Positions 25,321-37,800 of a stretch of 64,000 nucleotides of DNA are shown piece by piece. Position numbers and translations under genes: made by a program. This stretch comes from Eulemur rufifrons (taxonomy: Eukaryota > Chordata > Mammalia > Primates > Lemuridae), in contig NC_090996.1 in NCBI RefSeq assembly GCF_041146395.1, positions 35,798,738 through 35,862,737 on the forward strand. The letters run 5' to 3'. The stretch's first letter is position 1. Every line of letters begins with the position of its first letter. The notes under the pieces are model-generated. The model was not told the DNA's origin. It worked only from the letters and a program-made list of their open reading frames with translations, and made no database searches.

Positions 25321-27246
25321 GGGTCTTTTTGGCGCCCGTTTTGGGGCCTGTCCTTCTCCGAGGCCCTCCCCAGCACGCCCCCGTTTCCTGGCATGACAAG
25401 CTGCCCCGGCCCCCCCAGCCACGTCCAGCGTCCTGTCACGACTCTGGGAGCACGGTGCTCAGAAACCAAGACCTGGGCACCGCTGTGTGTGTGGCTGCTG
25501 GGGTGTTGTTTCTTCTGGGGGTACCCAGCAGATGGGGGGCCGAGGACATAAGAGGAAAATGTAGAGGTGGTGGGGAGGGGTGTCCAGGGAAGGCTTCCTG
25601 GAGGAAGGGCAGGGGGCCTCTCGGGATCCCCCACTATCGACCCCTCCTCCTTTGGCCTAGGGTGTGGCCGGCCCCAGGTTTCAGATGTGGGGGCCCGAAT
25701 TGTGGGGGGCCACGCTGCGCCAGCCGGCGCATGGCCCTGGCAGGGAGGGTGCACGTGTGCGGAGGGTCCCTGCTCGGCCCCCAGTGGGTGCTCACGGCCG
25801 CCCATTGCTTCTCCGGGTGAGTGGGGCAGGGGCAGCACAGAGACTCGCTTGGCCTTTGACTCACTCCTGAGCTGGAGCCCTATGGGCCTCAGTTTCCCCG
25901 TCAGCAGACAGGGAGACAGTCTGCAACCCCAGGGTCCCGAGGGGACGCCCCCCACCAGGCTGGCTGGAGCCGCCCAGCGTGAGGTTGCTGCTACTTCCCA
26001 GGGAGCTGAAGCCCCAAAACTTCCTCCTGGCCAGGCCCTCTCGGGCTGAGGTGTGTCGCTGGCTTCCAGCTGGGGGCAGGCAGGACCCCCAAGGTGGGGC
26101 CGTGCCGGGCTTTGGCCCTGGCACCTGGGGCAGCTGCTTCTGGACCTTCCGCTGAGGAGGGAAGGGTTGGGCCTCAGGTCCTGGCGGGGTGGGGTCTGGG
26201 CAGGCTCCTCGCTGACCTCACGCCTCTGCTGCCGGCCACTCGCAGGGTGGTGACGCCCCCACACCCTCCGATCTTCCCTGCCAGGTCCCTGAACTCATCT
26301 GACTACCAGGTGCACCTGGGAGAGCTCACGGTCACTCTGTCCCCCGGTTTCTCCACCGTGGGGCGGATCATCCTGTACTCCAGCCCCCCAGGGCCACCGG
26401 GGGCCAGTGGGGACATCGCCCTGGTGCAGCTGAGCGCCCCAGTGACCCTCTCCAGCCAGGTGCTGCCCGTGTGCCTGCCGGAGGCTTCAGCCGACTTCCG
26501 ACCCGGGACACGGTGCTGGGTGACCGGCTGGAGCTACACACGGGAGGGAGGTGAGGAGCCCCTGCCCCCACTCTGCCTCCGTGGGGACGCATGGTCCCCT
26601 GTGCCGGTGCTGGGCTGGTGCCCGAGCCCCCCTGAAGCCTGTCCCCCCACCCTGCAGAGCCCCTGCCGACCCCCTATAGCCTGCAGGAGGCGGAGGTCTC
26701 CGTGGTGGACGCAGACACCTGCAGCCGGGACTACGCCAGCCCAGAGGGCAGCCTGGTCCAGCCCGACATGCTGTGCACCCAGGGCTGGGGGACGCCTGCC
26801 AGGTGTGCCAGGTGGGCGTGGTGCCAGGGGAAGCCCAGAGCCCTGGGGGAGCCCCACCTCCTAGCTTCCCGGTCCCCCCTTCTCTGCCCCCCAGGACGAC
26901 TCGGGGGGGCCCCTGGTCCGCCAGGTGGACGGCTCCTGGCTGCAGGCTGGCGTCGTGAGCTGGGGCGAGGGCTGCGGCCGCCCTGCCTGGCCAGGCGTCT
27001 ACACCCACGTCTCTGCCTACCTGGACTGGATCCGCAGCCACATCCCGGCCTCATGGGGCTCAGGGTCTGCCCGCCCCCCCGCTGCCCCCCCCCCACCCCG
27101 CAGGCTTCTTCCTCCGCAGACGACTCCTCCTGCTGCTCTGCTGCACCCTGGTGGCCAAGCGCTGGCTGCGCCCAGCTTGGGTCGCCACCCCCCTGACCCC
27201 TGACCCCGACAGCAGTGATCCAAAGAGTTCCTTAAATAAGTTAGTG

Positions 27247-27252
27247 TTTATT
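27247..27252 (-). promoter_or_regulatory. Poly(A) signal of CACNA1H
   Basis: Minus-strand AATAAA about 630 bases after the CACNA1H stop codon. It lies only ~45 bases beyond the last TPSG1 codon on the other strand, so the two 3' ends nearly touch. Confidence 0.7.
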
Positions 27253-27879
27253 CCGTGTGGCTCCCTCCCTCCCCTTCCCTGGGGTTTTCTGCCTGGGTTG
27301 CCATGGCGTCCAATCGGAATCGCCCCACAGAAGGCCGAGGGCACCAGCAGGAACCCTGCGGCCGAGGCCTGGACAGACGGAGGGACAGGTCCACTCGCGT
27401 GGGGGCCAGGGTGTCTTATTGCACGGGCTGCGGTCCCAATGACGCGGCCGCTGCCCAGTCCGGAATGTCCAGGGAGTGGGAGGGCACAGTGGGGGAGGGA
27501 GAGTGAAGGGGGCGTGTTGGAGGGACAAGCTCTCAGACCGTGAAGGTGACGCTGCTGCGGTGGCCTCGGGGACCACGCCTGCTACCGGCCAGGGTACCAG
27601 GGGCCCTGGCGTGTGTTCCCTATAAAGACACGTGGGCCGTGAGGACGGCGCGGGGCCTTCCTCCTCGTGGCAGGTTTCTGGTTCTCATCCTCGGTGCGGC
27701 CTCTCACCCAGGACTCCTGACCCGCTGCCTTGGGGCGAAACTCGAAACCCCCAAACCTGAGTGGGGAGAGGCGGCTGGCGGGGCTGCCGGCCTCTCCCCT
27801 GCTGGCGGCCTCCCGGCGCCTCTCGCCCCACCGGGCACCCCGGCGCCCAGAGCCAACCCCGAGCGGCACAAAGGCCCAG

Positions 27880-28872
27880 CTAGACGGGCTCATCCGCACC
27901 CTCCCCCGGGGCAGGGGTGGCTGGTGGGGACCCCGGCTTCTTCAGGGGGGCCTGGGGGATGGTGAGGTACAGCCCCCGCCTCTTCTCTGGGGGGTCACCA
28001 GAGGGCACGGGAGGCTCTGTTTCCTGGGGTCCCCGAGGTGCCGTGGCCCCCGGGGAGGAAGCTCTGGGTTCTGGGGTCACGCTGTGGCCACTGTCCAAGA
28101 AGGGGTCTCCCCCAGGGCCCCCCAGGTCCAGCGGCTTGAAGGCAAAGTTGGGGACGGTCAGATGCTCCGCCCAGCAGGGGGCCGGGCCCCACCGCTCCCC
28201 CCTGGCTGCAGGGTCCCCTCCAGCACCCGGGCCCTCCACAGGCTCTAGGGTGTCCCTGTGGGGGGTGGCCTCGCAGGAGGGGGTCCTGCGCCGCAGGGTG
28301 GTGCTGCCCTCTGCCACAGGGGGCCGGGCCGAGCCCTCGTCCTCCGCGGGGGGGTCCACAGAGATGCAGGGGGGGCTCATCTTCTTCTTCCTGCGAGTGC
28401 CCAGGGCCGGCTCAGCCTCCAGGCCCCGGGCCTTCCCCTCCCCGGGCTCCGGGCCGAGCTCCCCGCCACCCGGCTCCGCCACGGGCCACCTCTGCTCGTC
28501 CACGCGGCCCGGCCTGTCCGGGGGGCCCTGGGCGTCCACGCTGCAGCGCCTGCACGGGGCCCGCTCGCCACCCGGCACCCCGGGGCCACGGGGCTCGGCC
28601 GGGGGCGGCCAGGCATGGGCAGCGCCGGTGATGTGGCTGACCTCCTCGTCCGCCGGGTCGGCGGCCTCCGCCTCATCTCTGCCTGGCGCTGGCGGCCGGC
28701 TGGAGACGCAGAGCTGTCCAAATGTGTGCTTCCGGGTGCGGACGCTGGCGGGCCACGAGGAGCCCCCCAGCGACACCTGCCTCACCGGGGTCTTCTCGGG
28801 CTCCTCAGAGTCCAGAGCACTGTCCCCAGGGCTGTCACTGCGCCCCTCCAGGGGCTCGGTGTGCACAGCCTC
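27880..28872 (-). other. CACNA1H: CACNA1H last coding exon (distal C-terminus)
   Basis: Open from [11 protein letters not shown] to the stop at 27880–27882, 331 codons including the stop. Recognisable blocks include [52 protein letters not shown] and [14 protein letters not shown]. It is a cytosolic, Pro/Ser-rich, probably disordered tail, conserved with human to the end. Confidence 0.95.
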
Positions 28873-31800
28873 CTGCAGGGGCACGAGATCAAGGTGAGGC
28901 CTAGGGCCCCAGGGAGAGCCCCTCCCACCCGGTCCTGGGGACACAGTGGGCTGGCAGCTCCTGCTGTGGGTGTCACTGGCCCCGTCTCACCCCTACCTGT
29001 GTGGCTCCCAGGGAACAAGTCTGCACCCACCGCTCAGCGCGCAGTGGCCGAGGGAGGGCCCGGGAGGTCTGAGCTCCTGTGGGCAGAGCTTGCCAGGGCC
29101 CCAGGAGGCCTCGAGGGTCACAGAGCTGGGGCCCAGGCCACCTCCCCATCCCAGACCCAGCTGGGGCCCTGGGGGTGGGATTCTCCCAGCAGCTCCCAGC
29201 ACGGCAGGAAAGGGCACTCTGGCCACCACGGGGGTCTGCTGGCCCGAGGGGGGACTTGGGGTGCTTTCTCCTCGGATTCCTGGCCGTGACGGGGCTATGC
29301 CAGGACCCTCCTGGGCTCAAGGCCCTGAGACGCTCCAGGCAGCAGACAGAAAACTCTGGAGCCCCAGGGACACGGAGCCCTCCCTCCCTGGGCCCCACCC
29401 CTGCCTCTGCTGCAGGGTGAGGGTGGCTCCTACCTGTCTGCAGAGCAGCCGGCCGAGGCTTGGGGAGCGGGCTGTGCCCCGAGGGGACGGGGCACGGAGA
29501 GTGTCGCTGGCCCTGGCCGGGGAGGACTCCGCCGCCGGGACCCGGAGGGAGGTGCAGGGCTCCGGGGGTGGCGAGTGAGCAGGGACGGCCGAGCCTGGGG
29601 CAGGGAGACGCCTGAGCCGCGCGGCCACCCTGTCCTGCCGCCGCCCACTGGCCCCTGTCCCCTCCTGCCCCGCGTCCCCTGCCGCCCCACCGGGAGCTGT
29701 ACCCGCGGGGGTGCCGCCCACACGGGTCTCCATCTCCACCTCCTGCAGCGGGGGCGGGGGGCGGGCCGAGGCGGGCGCCACGGGCCGGAACATGTAGCTG
29801 TCGTTGGGCAGCGAGAGCATCCTGGACACGGACACCTTGCGCACGGCCAGGAGGCTCGGGGCGTCCGGGCTCTGGCGGGGCGAGGGCGGCGCGCCCGCGT
29901 CGGGCCTGGCCGGGGGCTCCTGCGCCATCTCCAGCTCGAGCTCCGCGTCCATCTCCGCCTCCTCGCGCGCCTCCTTGTTGCTCTCCTCCAGGTGCTTCAT
30001 GAGCACAGCCACCACCACGTTGACCAGCACGAACTGGGCCACCAGCACGAAGGTCACGAAGTAGACGGGCGACAGGGCCGGCAGGTAGCTGAGGCAGTGC
30101 CTGTCCTCGCGGGTGCACTCGCGCAGCGTGTCCTGGGCAGGCGCAGCGCTCGGTGTCACGCCCCTCCCCCCCCTCGGGACACACGCCAGGCGGCTCCATC
30201 CCCACCGGCAGCCACGGTACCTTCATGATCCCGTTCCAGTTGTCCCCGGTGGACACGCGGAACAGCGTGAGGAAGGCCATGCCGAAGTTGGAGAAGGTGG
30301 CGTGCCGGCTCAGGCCCTCGCACGGGTTGTCCTCGCTGCACTCTGCCGGGGGGCCGCCTGGTCAGCTGCCTGCAGGGGCGCTGCACCCACCCGGCCTCGC
30401 ACGCTGCCCAGGGACACAGGGCGGGGCCGCGGGGGCCCTGGGAAGGAGCCAGAAGCGCCCGCTGTCTGTGCCTGCGCGTGCGGGGGTGGGGTGGAGCCCT
30501 CCCGGTGGGCACACAATGGGCGGGGACCACTGCCATGGCACCTGCCCGACCGGGCCACCAGGGCCCCGCCAGACCCCGCAGCCAGGGAGGGTCAACCCGA
30601 CGGGACACGCAGCCAGCACCTGTCTCCTCGAAATCACGTGGAGCTCAGGGGGGGCGTGTGCGTGTCTCCGTATGTATGTGGGCATCGGTATGTGTCTGCA
30701 TGTCTATACACGCGTGTTGCCAGCTGGGAACAGGCTGCTGTGTGCAACCTGAGTGTGCACAGTGCACGTGTGGCACCTGCTGGGGACGTCGGCCCCACCA
30801 GCAAAGGGCTGAGGGGGCAGTGCCGGGCGAGGACAGCAGGAGGCCCGTGGCTGGACCCCGCGTCTGCCGGGGGCACGTGGCGCGGCCCCACTCACCGAGC
30901 CTCCCGAACAGCTCCACTCCCAGGGCAGCATAGATAAAAAACAGGAGCATGAAAAGAAGGCCAAGGTTCCCTACCTACACGGAGAGAAGCAAAGGCAGGT
31001 CAGGTGGGCGGCCGCAGCCCCTCGGGCACCGGGCTCTCCCGGCACTCCCGGCCCCGCGGCGGAGCAAGTCCCCAGAGGCGGGCTGGGACCCCTGCTCTCA
31101 AGCCCACGTCCCTCCTGGGCCCCCTGGGGCTCCCTGTCCCCACCAGGGGTCAGGGCCCCTCCCCCAGCCCGGCCCCTTGTTGCACCCACTCTTCACCCCG
31201 ACACCCTGGGACCCTCACTCTCCCTGCCTGGCAGGTTCTCCTGCTCCCCAAGGCCAGGAGGGTCCCCCTGGCGGCTCCGGCCTTCCTGGGAAGGGGTTAC
31301 CTCCAGGCCTGGCCGTACACACGCACACCCTCCCCCTCGGGCGCCCTGACCTGGCTCCCCTGCCCTTGACGGCACCGAGCTGTGTGTGGCCAGGCCCCAA
31401 CCCATCCTCCTGTCCCTCCCTGGACGCTGAGCGCCTGACGGAGGACCCAGGAGCACTTGGGAAGGCCCCGCGCATGGGCTGGGTGGACACGGGGGCGGAC
31501 ACGGAGCGTGTGGACGGGCACACGGTGAATGGGCACAGAGGCACCAGTCTTGCTGGGCACAAGGAGCCAGAGGGGCAAGGGAGGAGGGCCAGGCCTGAGG
31601 GGCTGTGAGAAGGACAGAGGCCTGTGGCCAGCACCTGCAACCGGGCATGGCCCTCTGCCCACGGCTGAGCCCCCGTGGCCACCCCACTGCCCCCTGCCCA
31701 ACCCCCCAGCTCTCCACGACCCCCGTCGTCTCCCAAGCGGGTGGGGGCACCGGTCATCATGCCTCCCAGAGAACGGGGCCCAGCGGGCAGGTGACCGTGT

Positions 31801-34800
31801 CCACTGCCGCCAGGTATGCCAAGCCGCCCATGGCACACAGCAGGGACACAGCGCAGCTGCCTGTGACTGCATGGCCAGACCACGTGTATGTGCCTGGGTG
31901 ACACGACTGAGGCCCCCGCGGCCACGTCCTCTCGGGGATGCCATGACGCTGGCTGCAGCAGCGGCCGACCTACCTGGGGCAGGGCTTGCACCACGGTGTC
32001 CAGCAGGGCCCGCATGCCTGTGGCCATCTTGAGCAGCTTCAGCACTGGCGGGAGCCGAGAGTCAGCAGGGCCGGCCCCCCCATCCCGCCAGCCCACCCCG
32101 CAGACGCCCGGGCCGGCCCCCCATCCTGCCAGCCCACCCCGCAGACGCCCGGGCCGGCCCCCCCCATCCTGCCAGCCCACCCCGCAGACGCCCTGGCCGG
32201 CCCCCCCCCATCCCGCCAGCCCACCCCGCAGACGCCCGGGCCGGCCCCCCCCCATCCCGCCAGCCCACCCCGCAGACGCCCGGGCCGGCCCCCCCCCATC
32301 CCGCCAGCCCACCCCGCAGATGCCCGGGCCGGCCCCCCATCCTGCCAGCCCACCCCACAGATGCCCGGGCCGGCCCCCCATCCCGCCAGCCCACCCCGCA
32401 GACGCCCGGGCCGGCCCCCCCATCCCACCAGCCCACCCCGCAGATGCCTGGGCCGGCCCCCCCATCCTGCCAGCCCACCCCGCAGACGCCGGGCCGGCCC
32501 CCCATCCCGCCAGCCCACCCTGCAGATGCCCGGGCCGGCCCCCCCCGTCCCGCCAGCCCACCCCGCAGACGCCCGGGCCGGCCCCCCATCCCGCCAGCCC
32601 AGCCCGCAGACGCCCGGGCCGGCCCCCCCCGTCCCGCCAGCTCAGCCCGCAGACGCCCGGGCCGGCCCCCCCCGTCCCGCCAGCTCAGCCCGCAGACGCC
32701 CGGGCCGGCCCCCCATCCTGCCAGCCCACCCTGCAGACGCCCGGGCTGGCCCCCCCATCCCGCCAGCCCACCCCACAGATGCCTGGGCCGGCCCCCCCCA
32801 TCCTGCCAGCCCACCCCGCAGACGCCCGGGCCGGCCCCCCATCCCGCCAGCCCACCCTGCAGACGCCCGGGCCGGCCCCCCCCGTCCCGCCAGCCCAGCC
32901 CGCAGACGCCCGGGCCGGCCCCCCCCCATCCTGCCAGCCCATCCCGCAGACGCCCGGGCCGGCCCCCCCCGTCCCGCCAGCCCACCCCGCAGACGCCGGG
33001 CCGGCCCCCCATCCCGCCAGCCCAGCCCGCAGACGCCCGGGCCGGCCCCCCCCCATCCTGCCAGCCCAGCCCGCAGACGCCCGGGCCTGCAGCCCAGACA
33101 GCCGCGGCACCTACCGCGGGCGATGCGCAGCACACGCATGATGCGGATGATGGTGGGGTTGACGGGCAGCGCGGCGCTGGTCTCGATCTCCTCCAGCGCG
33201 ATGCCCACGAGGGACAGCAGGACGATGGCCAGGTCCAGCTGGTTCCACCTATGCGGCCACGGCGGGAGGGTGGTGCTCAGCGCCCCTCGCACACGCGTCC
33301 CGGCCCCCAGCACCCCCACTCGCCTCACACTGTCACCTCCACAGACCCCAGGGATGACAGCTGCGGCCCCAACCTGCCCCCCAGGGCTCCACCCACACCT
33401 GTCCTTGAAGAACCGGCGGAACCCAAACGCCACGAGCTTCAGCGCCGCCTCGAAGACGAAGACGATGGTGAAGACGTAGTTGCAGTACTTGAGGGCCTCG
33501 TCCAGCGACTGGGGACAGGGGCCGGCTGAGAGGCCAGGGACACGTGCCACGCCCACCCGTGCCACGCCGGCTCTGCGGCTGCTCGCGGGCTGCAGCCCCT
33601 CCCCCAGCGCCAGCAGGGCCCTCGGGCGGCTGCGCAGGCGTCCAGCTCACCGAACCCACGGAAAGGCGCCCTCGGGCATGCCCCGCCCAGCTGAAGACAC
33701 CCACGTCCAGGACGCCGCCCTGAGCTGCCACCCAGTCCTCGCCCTCGGTCCCCTGCAGCAACCCCGGCACTGGCGCCCGCCCTGCCCAGACCCCAGCGCC
33801 AGCCGCCAGCACCGAGACCTGCGGCTGTGCCGGCTGCGTCTCCCTGCAGTGGCCCGGCCCAGCCGGGGGGCGCCCACCTTGGGCTGGTTGTAGTGCTCCA
33901 TGGACATGGTGATGACGTTGACGCAGATGATGAAGGTGATGAAGAGGTCCAAGTAGTGGCTGGTGCACAGCGTGTGGATGGAGCGGCGGGTGGGCGCGTA
34001 GTCGGCGTAGTACGGCCGGCGCTGGGCCTCTGCGGGGAGGACGGCCGTGAGTGCCAGGTACGGGAGGTCCCCTCGCTCCTCCCAGGTCAGACCAGAATGT
34101 GGCGCCAGCCCGGCCTCGGGGGGCTTGAGGCCAGGGAGGGGCCGTTGTAAGGGAAGAGGTGGCTCCCTGGGTCTGGGGCAGCCTCAGGACAAGTCACCGG
34201 CCAACCTCCTTCTCCACGGTGGCTGTGCCAGGTGGCCCCAGGAGGGGACACATCCCACCTGGGTCCCTGGGCAGCTGCTGCGTCCTGGGGCTCCCAGGCT
34301 GGGGCTCCCCCTGTGCCTCGGGGTTGGGTTGGGGTGGGGACATCCAGGATAGGGGCACGGCAGGGTCACCTTCTCCCCACCCGCGTCCAGGTCTGGGCCT
34401 CACAGGCCCCACCGGGGCAGAGACCGGAGCACGAGCCCCAGGGTCCCCCTGCCCTGCCAGCGGCCCCTGGTGGCTGCCTGTGTGGAGGTCTGCGGAGCCC
34501 GGCCCACCTGGGGCCAGTGCCCACCGCAGCAAGACGGAGCTCCCCGGGCCCCTCCCTGCATGCCCCCTGCAGGCCCGTCAGCACTGAGAGCCATCCCTGC
34601 GGCAACCCTGCCCCCCCACACGCACGGGGACTCCCCGGGGCGAGGGCTGAGCTGCCTGCACCGGGGACCCGGCCCCGCCCGAGCCCCATGCCCCCGGCGC
34701 CATGCAGTCTCTGGGAAGCCCGGCCAGTCCAGAGGGGCCGGCGGGCACGGAGGACCCCAGCAGCCATGAGCCGCAAGGCGCAGGGTGGCCCCTCGTCACC

Positions 34801-37800
34801 CTGGCGCCCTGCAGCACAGCAGAGAAGCGACACACACGTGCACAGGCAGCACCCCCCCCCCCCCCCGCCCCGCGGCTACCCTGCCCCCCGCAGGGCTGCC
34901 CAGAAGCGGGGCGCAGGCATGCGGGGCAGGCCGGTACCTGGGCTGGGGTAAGTGCCTGGAAGGACAAGGACACGGTCTGAGCCACCGCAGTGGTGGGCGC
35001 TCAGTGGGGCCCTCATGGGTGAACCTGCCCCTTGGCGCTGGGGCGGGGACCTGCGGCGCCTCCCTCGTCCCAACTGCGAGGCCCCCATGCAGGCCCGGCA
35101 GGGCGAGCACAGCTGTTTGCCGGGTTGTGGGGGCAGGGGCTCCGGCGCCCTCTGACCCGCGAGGGCGCGCAGGTACCGACCCACCACCGGGAGAGCCTTA
35201 CTCCTGCGCCTCCGCTCCAGGCGCCGCAGCCGCTTGTCCTCGCGCCGCCGCGCCTCCTCGGCCTCCTGGTGCTGCCGGCACTTGTGGAAGTTCTCGACCA
35301 CGACACCCACGAACATGTTGAGCACAAAGAAGCTGACGATGAGCAGGAAGGACACGAAGTAGAGCAGCATCCAGGGGTTGTGGTTCTGCACAGGCTGCAG
35401 ACACGGTCGCCATGGGTCCCCGCCCGCACGGTCCCCGGGAGGCCCCACCCCCACCGTGGCCCCCGGGAGGCCCTACCCCCGCCGCGGCCCCCGGAAGGCC
35501 CCACCCCCGCCGCGGCCCCCGGACACACGGGTCTGCACGGGGCTCCCGGCCGCCCGGCATGTGCACCTGCTGGTCCACACCCACGGCGTCCAGCCCGTCG
35601 TACATGATGTTCACCCAGCCGTCCTTGGACGACAACACGAACAGCGACATCAGGGCCTGCGGCGAGGCAGGGGTCATGGGGAGGCAGGGGTCACGGGCGA
35701 GGCAAGGGTCACGGGGAGGCAGGGGTCACGGGCGGTGGGGGCCCCGGCCCGCGCCTCCCCCAGGCCGCCCGGCGCACCTGGCCCAGGTTGTCGAAGTTGT
35801 ACTTGCGCCGCACCCAGCGGTAGTGGGCGGCCCGGCACTCGGCCTTGGTGGAGACGTTGCGCGTGTCGCCGCCCTCGCAGTAGTAGAACTTGCCCTTGAA
35901 GAGCTGATGGGGGGCGTCACCCTGGGGCCCGGCCCGCGCCCCCGCCCCTCCCCCGCCACGCCCGTGCCCCACCTGCACGCCCAGGATGCCGAAGACGATG
36001 AAGAAGGCGCAGCAGATGAGCACGATGTTCCCGATGGGCCGCAGCGACGAGATCAGCGTCTCCACCACCAGCTTGAGTCCGGGCGCCCGGCTGATGACCC
36101 TGTGCGGGGAGGGGACGCAGCTGGGCCCAGGCAGACGGCGTGGCCGCCCAGGCCCCAGACAGGGCCTCGCGGTGCCCGAGCGCGCCGGGGAGAGGCGGGC
36201 CGCGCCCCCCGCCCACCTCAGAGGCCGCAGGGTCCGCAGCAGGCGCAGCACGCGCAGCACGCCCAGGATCTTGGCGCCGCCCGCCGAGGCCACGGCCACG
36301 ACGATGTCCACCAGGGACACGAGCACCAGGAGCCCGTCCAGCACGTTCCAGCTGCTCTGCAGGTAGGCCCGCTCGCCCACCGCCAGGCCCTGCGCCACCA
36401 CCTGGGGAGGCCGGGCGTTGGGGACGGGCACCCGCACGGCAGGCGGCCCCCACCCTCCCCGACGCCCGGTACCTTCACCATCATCTCGGCCACGAAGATG
36501 GCTGTGAAGACGTAGTTGGACACGCTGAGGAAGGCCCGTTCCTGCGGGCAGAGGACGGCCAGGCTGCATCCACGCCACCCACGCCTGGGGATCTGGGCGG
36601 GCGCAGGACGCCGGGGCGGGACTCACGGTGCTGCCAGGGTCGATGTCGGGCCTCTCCAGGGCGATGGTGATGCAGTTGAGGAAGATGAAGACGAGGACCA
36701 CGTGGTCAAACATCTTGTGCGCGATGGTCCGCTGGCAGCAGAGGCGGAGCCTGCCGGGCGGCCCAGGTGAGGTGGGCGGGTGCCCGGCCGCGCCCCTGCC
36801 CCAGCCCCCAGCCCGTGGTCGGACAGAAGGGCCCCGCCGGCGCCCACCCAGTGCCTGCCCCGCCCGGGGACCCAGGGGCGAGGGCGTGGCCTGGGGGTCT
36901 GCCGCACAGCCCCTCCCGCTGCCTCACCGGTTCTGCGGGGAGAAGAGGTACAGGGCCCAGGACTCGCGGCTGCGGCACCACCGGGGCTTGTGCGGCTCCA
37001 GCACCTTGTGCAGGCGGAAGCAGCAGCTCTGTGGAGAGGGGGCCGCTCAGAAACCGCTGCGGCCCCTCCTGCGGCTTCGCGGGCGGGTCTGTCCTACCGT
37101 GGGCCTGCTCGGCCTCCCGGCCCCGGGCTCACCCGCCGGGCAAGGGGGCAGCAACCCACGCAGGGTCCGCGGGGCGGGGAGGGTGCCCTTGGGCCCTGGC
37201 TCTGGGCACTGCCCTCGGCCAACGGGCGCTGCACAGCCAGGGGCAACCCCACAGCCCCTCCCAAGTCCTGCTTCAGGGAGCTGGGCCCAAGGCGGGGGAC
37301 AGCCATAGGTGGGGGACAGTAGCCGGGGGTGGGGGTCAGTGGATATAGGTTGAGGGGGGCAGCAGCCAGGGGTCGGGGAGCAGTGGCTGTGGGTCAGGGG
37401 GTCACGGCCATAGGTTGGGGGCAGAGAATGTGGGTGGGAGGACAGTGGCTGGGGGTCGGGGGGCAGCGGCTGGGAGTCGGGGGGCAGCGGCCAGGGCTCG
37501 CGAGGCAGCGGCCGTAGGTCGGGCGCAGCGGCTGGGGAGCGGCACGCGCAGCCCACTCACATCCTCCGCGTCGTCCTCCAGCTCGGCCGCGTCCTCCCTG
37601 TGGCTGTCGAAGCGCAGGAAGAGCTCGCTGGGCAGGGCCAGCATCTGCCCGTTGCAGTCGTGGCACTTGCTGGGCAGGAGGGCGGCCGGCCGCGGGGGGC
37701 CGCAGGTCGAGCGTGCTGCGGTGGCCCAGGGACTCGGCGCGGCGCAGGGGGGGTGGCGCGGGCGCCCTCGCCGGGCCTGCCGTCGTCAGCCTCGTCGTCC

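Larger units (their letters stand above)
23681..27203 (+). pseudogene. TPSG1: Tryptase gamma (transmembrane tryptase), frameshifted
   Basis: All six coding exons are recognisable: 23681–23726, 24241–24267, 25661–25816, 26285–26550, 26658–26802 and 26895–27203. Exons 1–3 read [41 protein letters not shown], then [10 protein letters not shown]. Exon 3 is 156 nt, against 172 nt for the matching tryptase exon. The 16 missing bases after WPWQ (near 25743) shift the frame ahead of the His57 segment and bring a TGA at 26290–26292. Exon 4 (266 nt as in tryptase) keeps SGDIALV. Exon 5 is one base short near the G run 26787–26791, before the Cys191 codon. Exon 6 keeps DDSGGP and SWGEGCGRP, but the hydrophobic tail ([13 protein letters not shown]) is in another frame after a C10 run at 27085–27094. 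A loss of function is inferred; the two run-associated indels could be sequencing errors, the 16-base loss is less likely to be. Confidence 0.82.
34938..36750 (-). other. CACNA1H: CACNA1H domain III and III–IV linker exons
   Basis: Exons 36627–36750 (S1), 36473–36541 (S2), 36217–36401 (S3–S4, [16 protein letters not shown]), 35973–36099 (S5), 35778–35903 (turret, [16 protein letters not shown]), 35567–35656 (pore, SSKDGW) and 35202–35394 (S6 and the start of the III–IV linker, [18 protein letters not shown]). The linker continues either directly into 33878–34029 (RKAQRR) or through the 18-nt optional exon 34938–34955. Confidence 0.93.

Noticed and set aside
25329..25820. Alternative TPSG1 exon 3 frame that reads [21 protein letters not shown] without a frameshift
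   Set aside because: In that frame the IVGG activation site and propeptide are lost, so no alternative acceptor rescues a working protease.
27880..28897. Plus-strand ORFs over the CACNA1H last exon
   Set aside because: They are antisense shadows of the strongly conserved C-terminal tail on the minus strand.
32067..33090. Regularly spaced repeats resembling a CRISPR array
   Set aside because: Units are directly contiguous without unique spacers and the host is a primate; this is a minisatellite.
31888..33529. Very long ORFs (360–500 codons) on both strands
   Set aside because: They arise from the stop-poor GC-rich minisatellite in a CACNA1H intron; the repetitive Pro/Ala/Gly products have no independent support.
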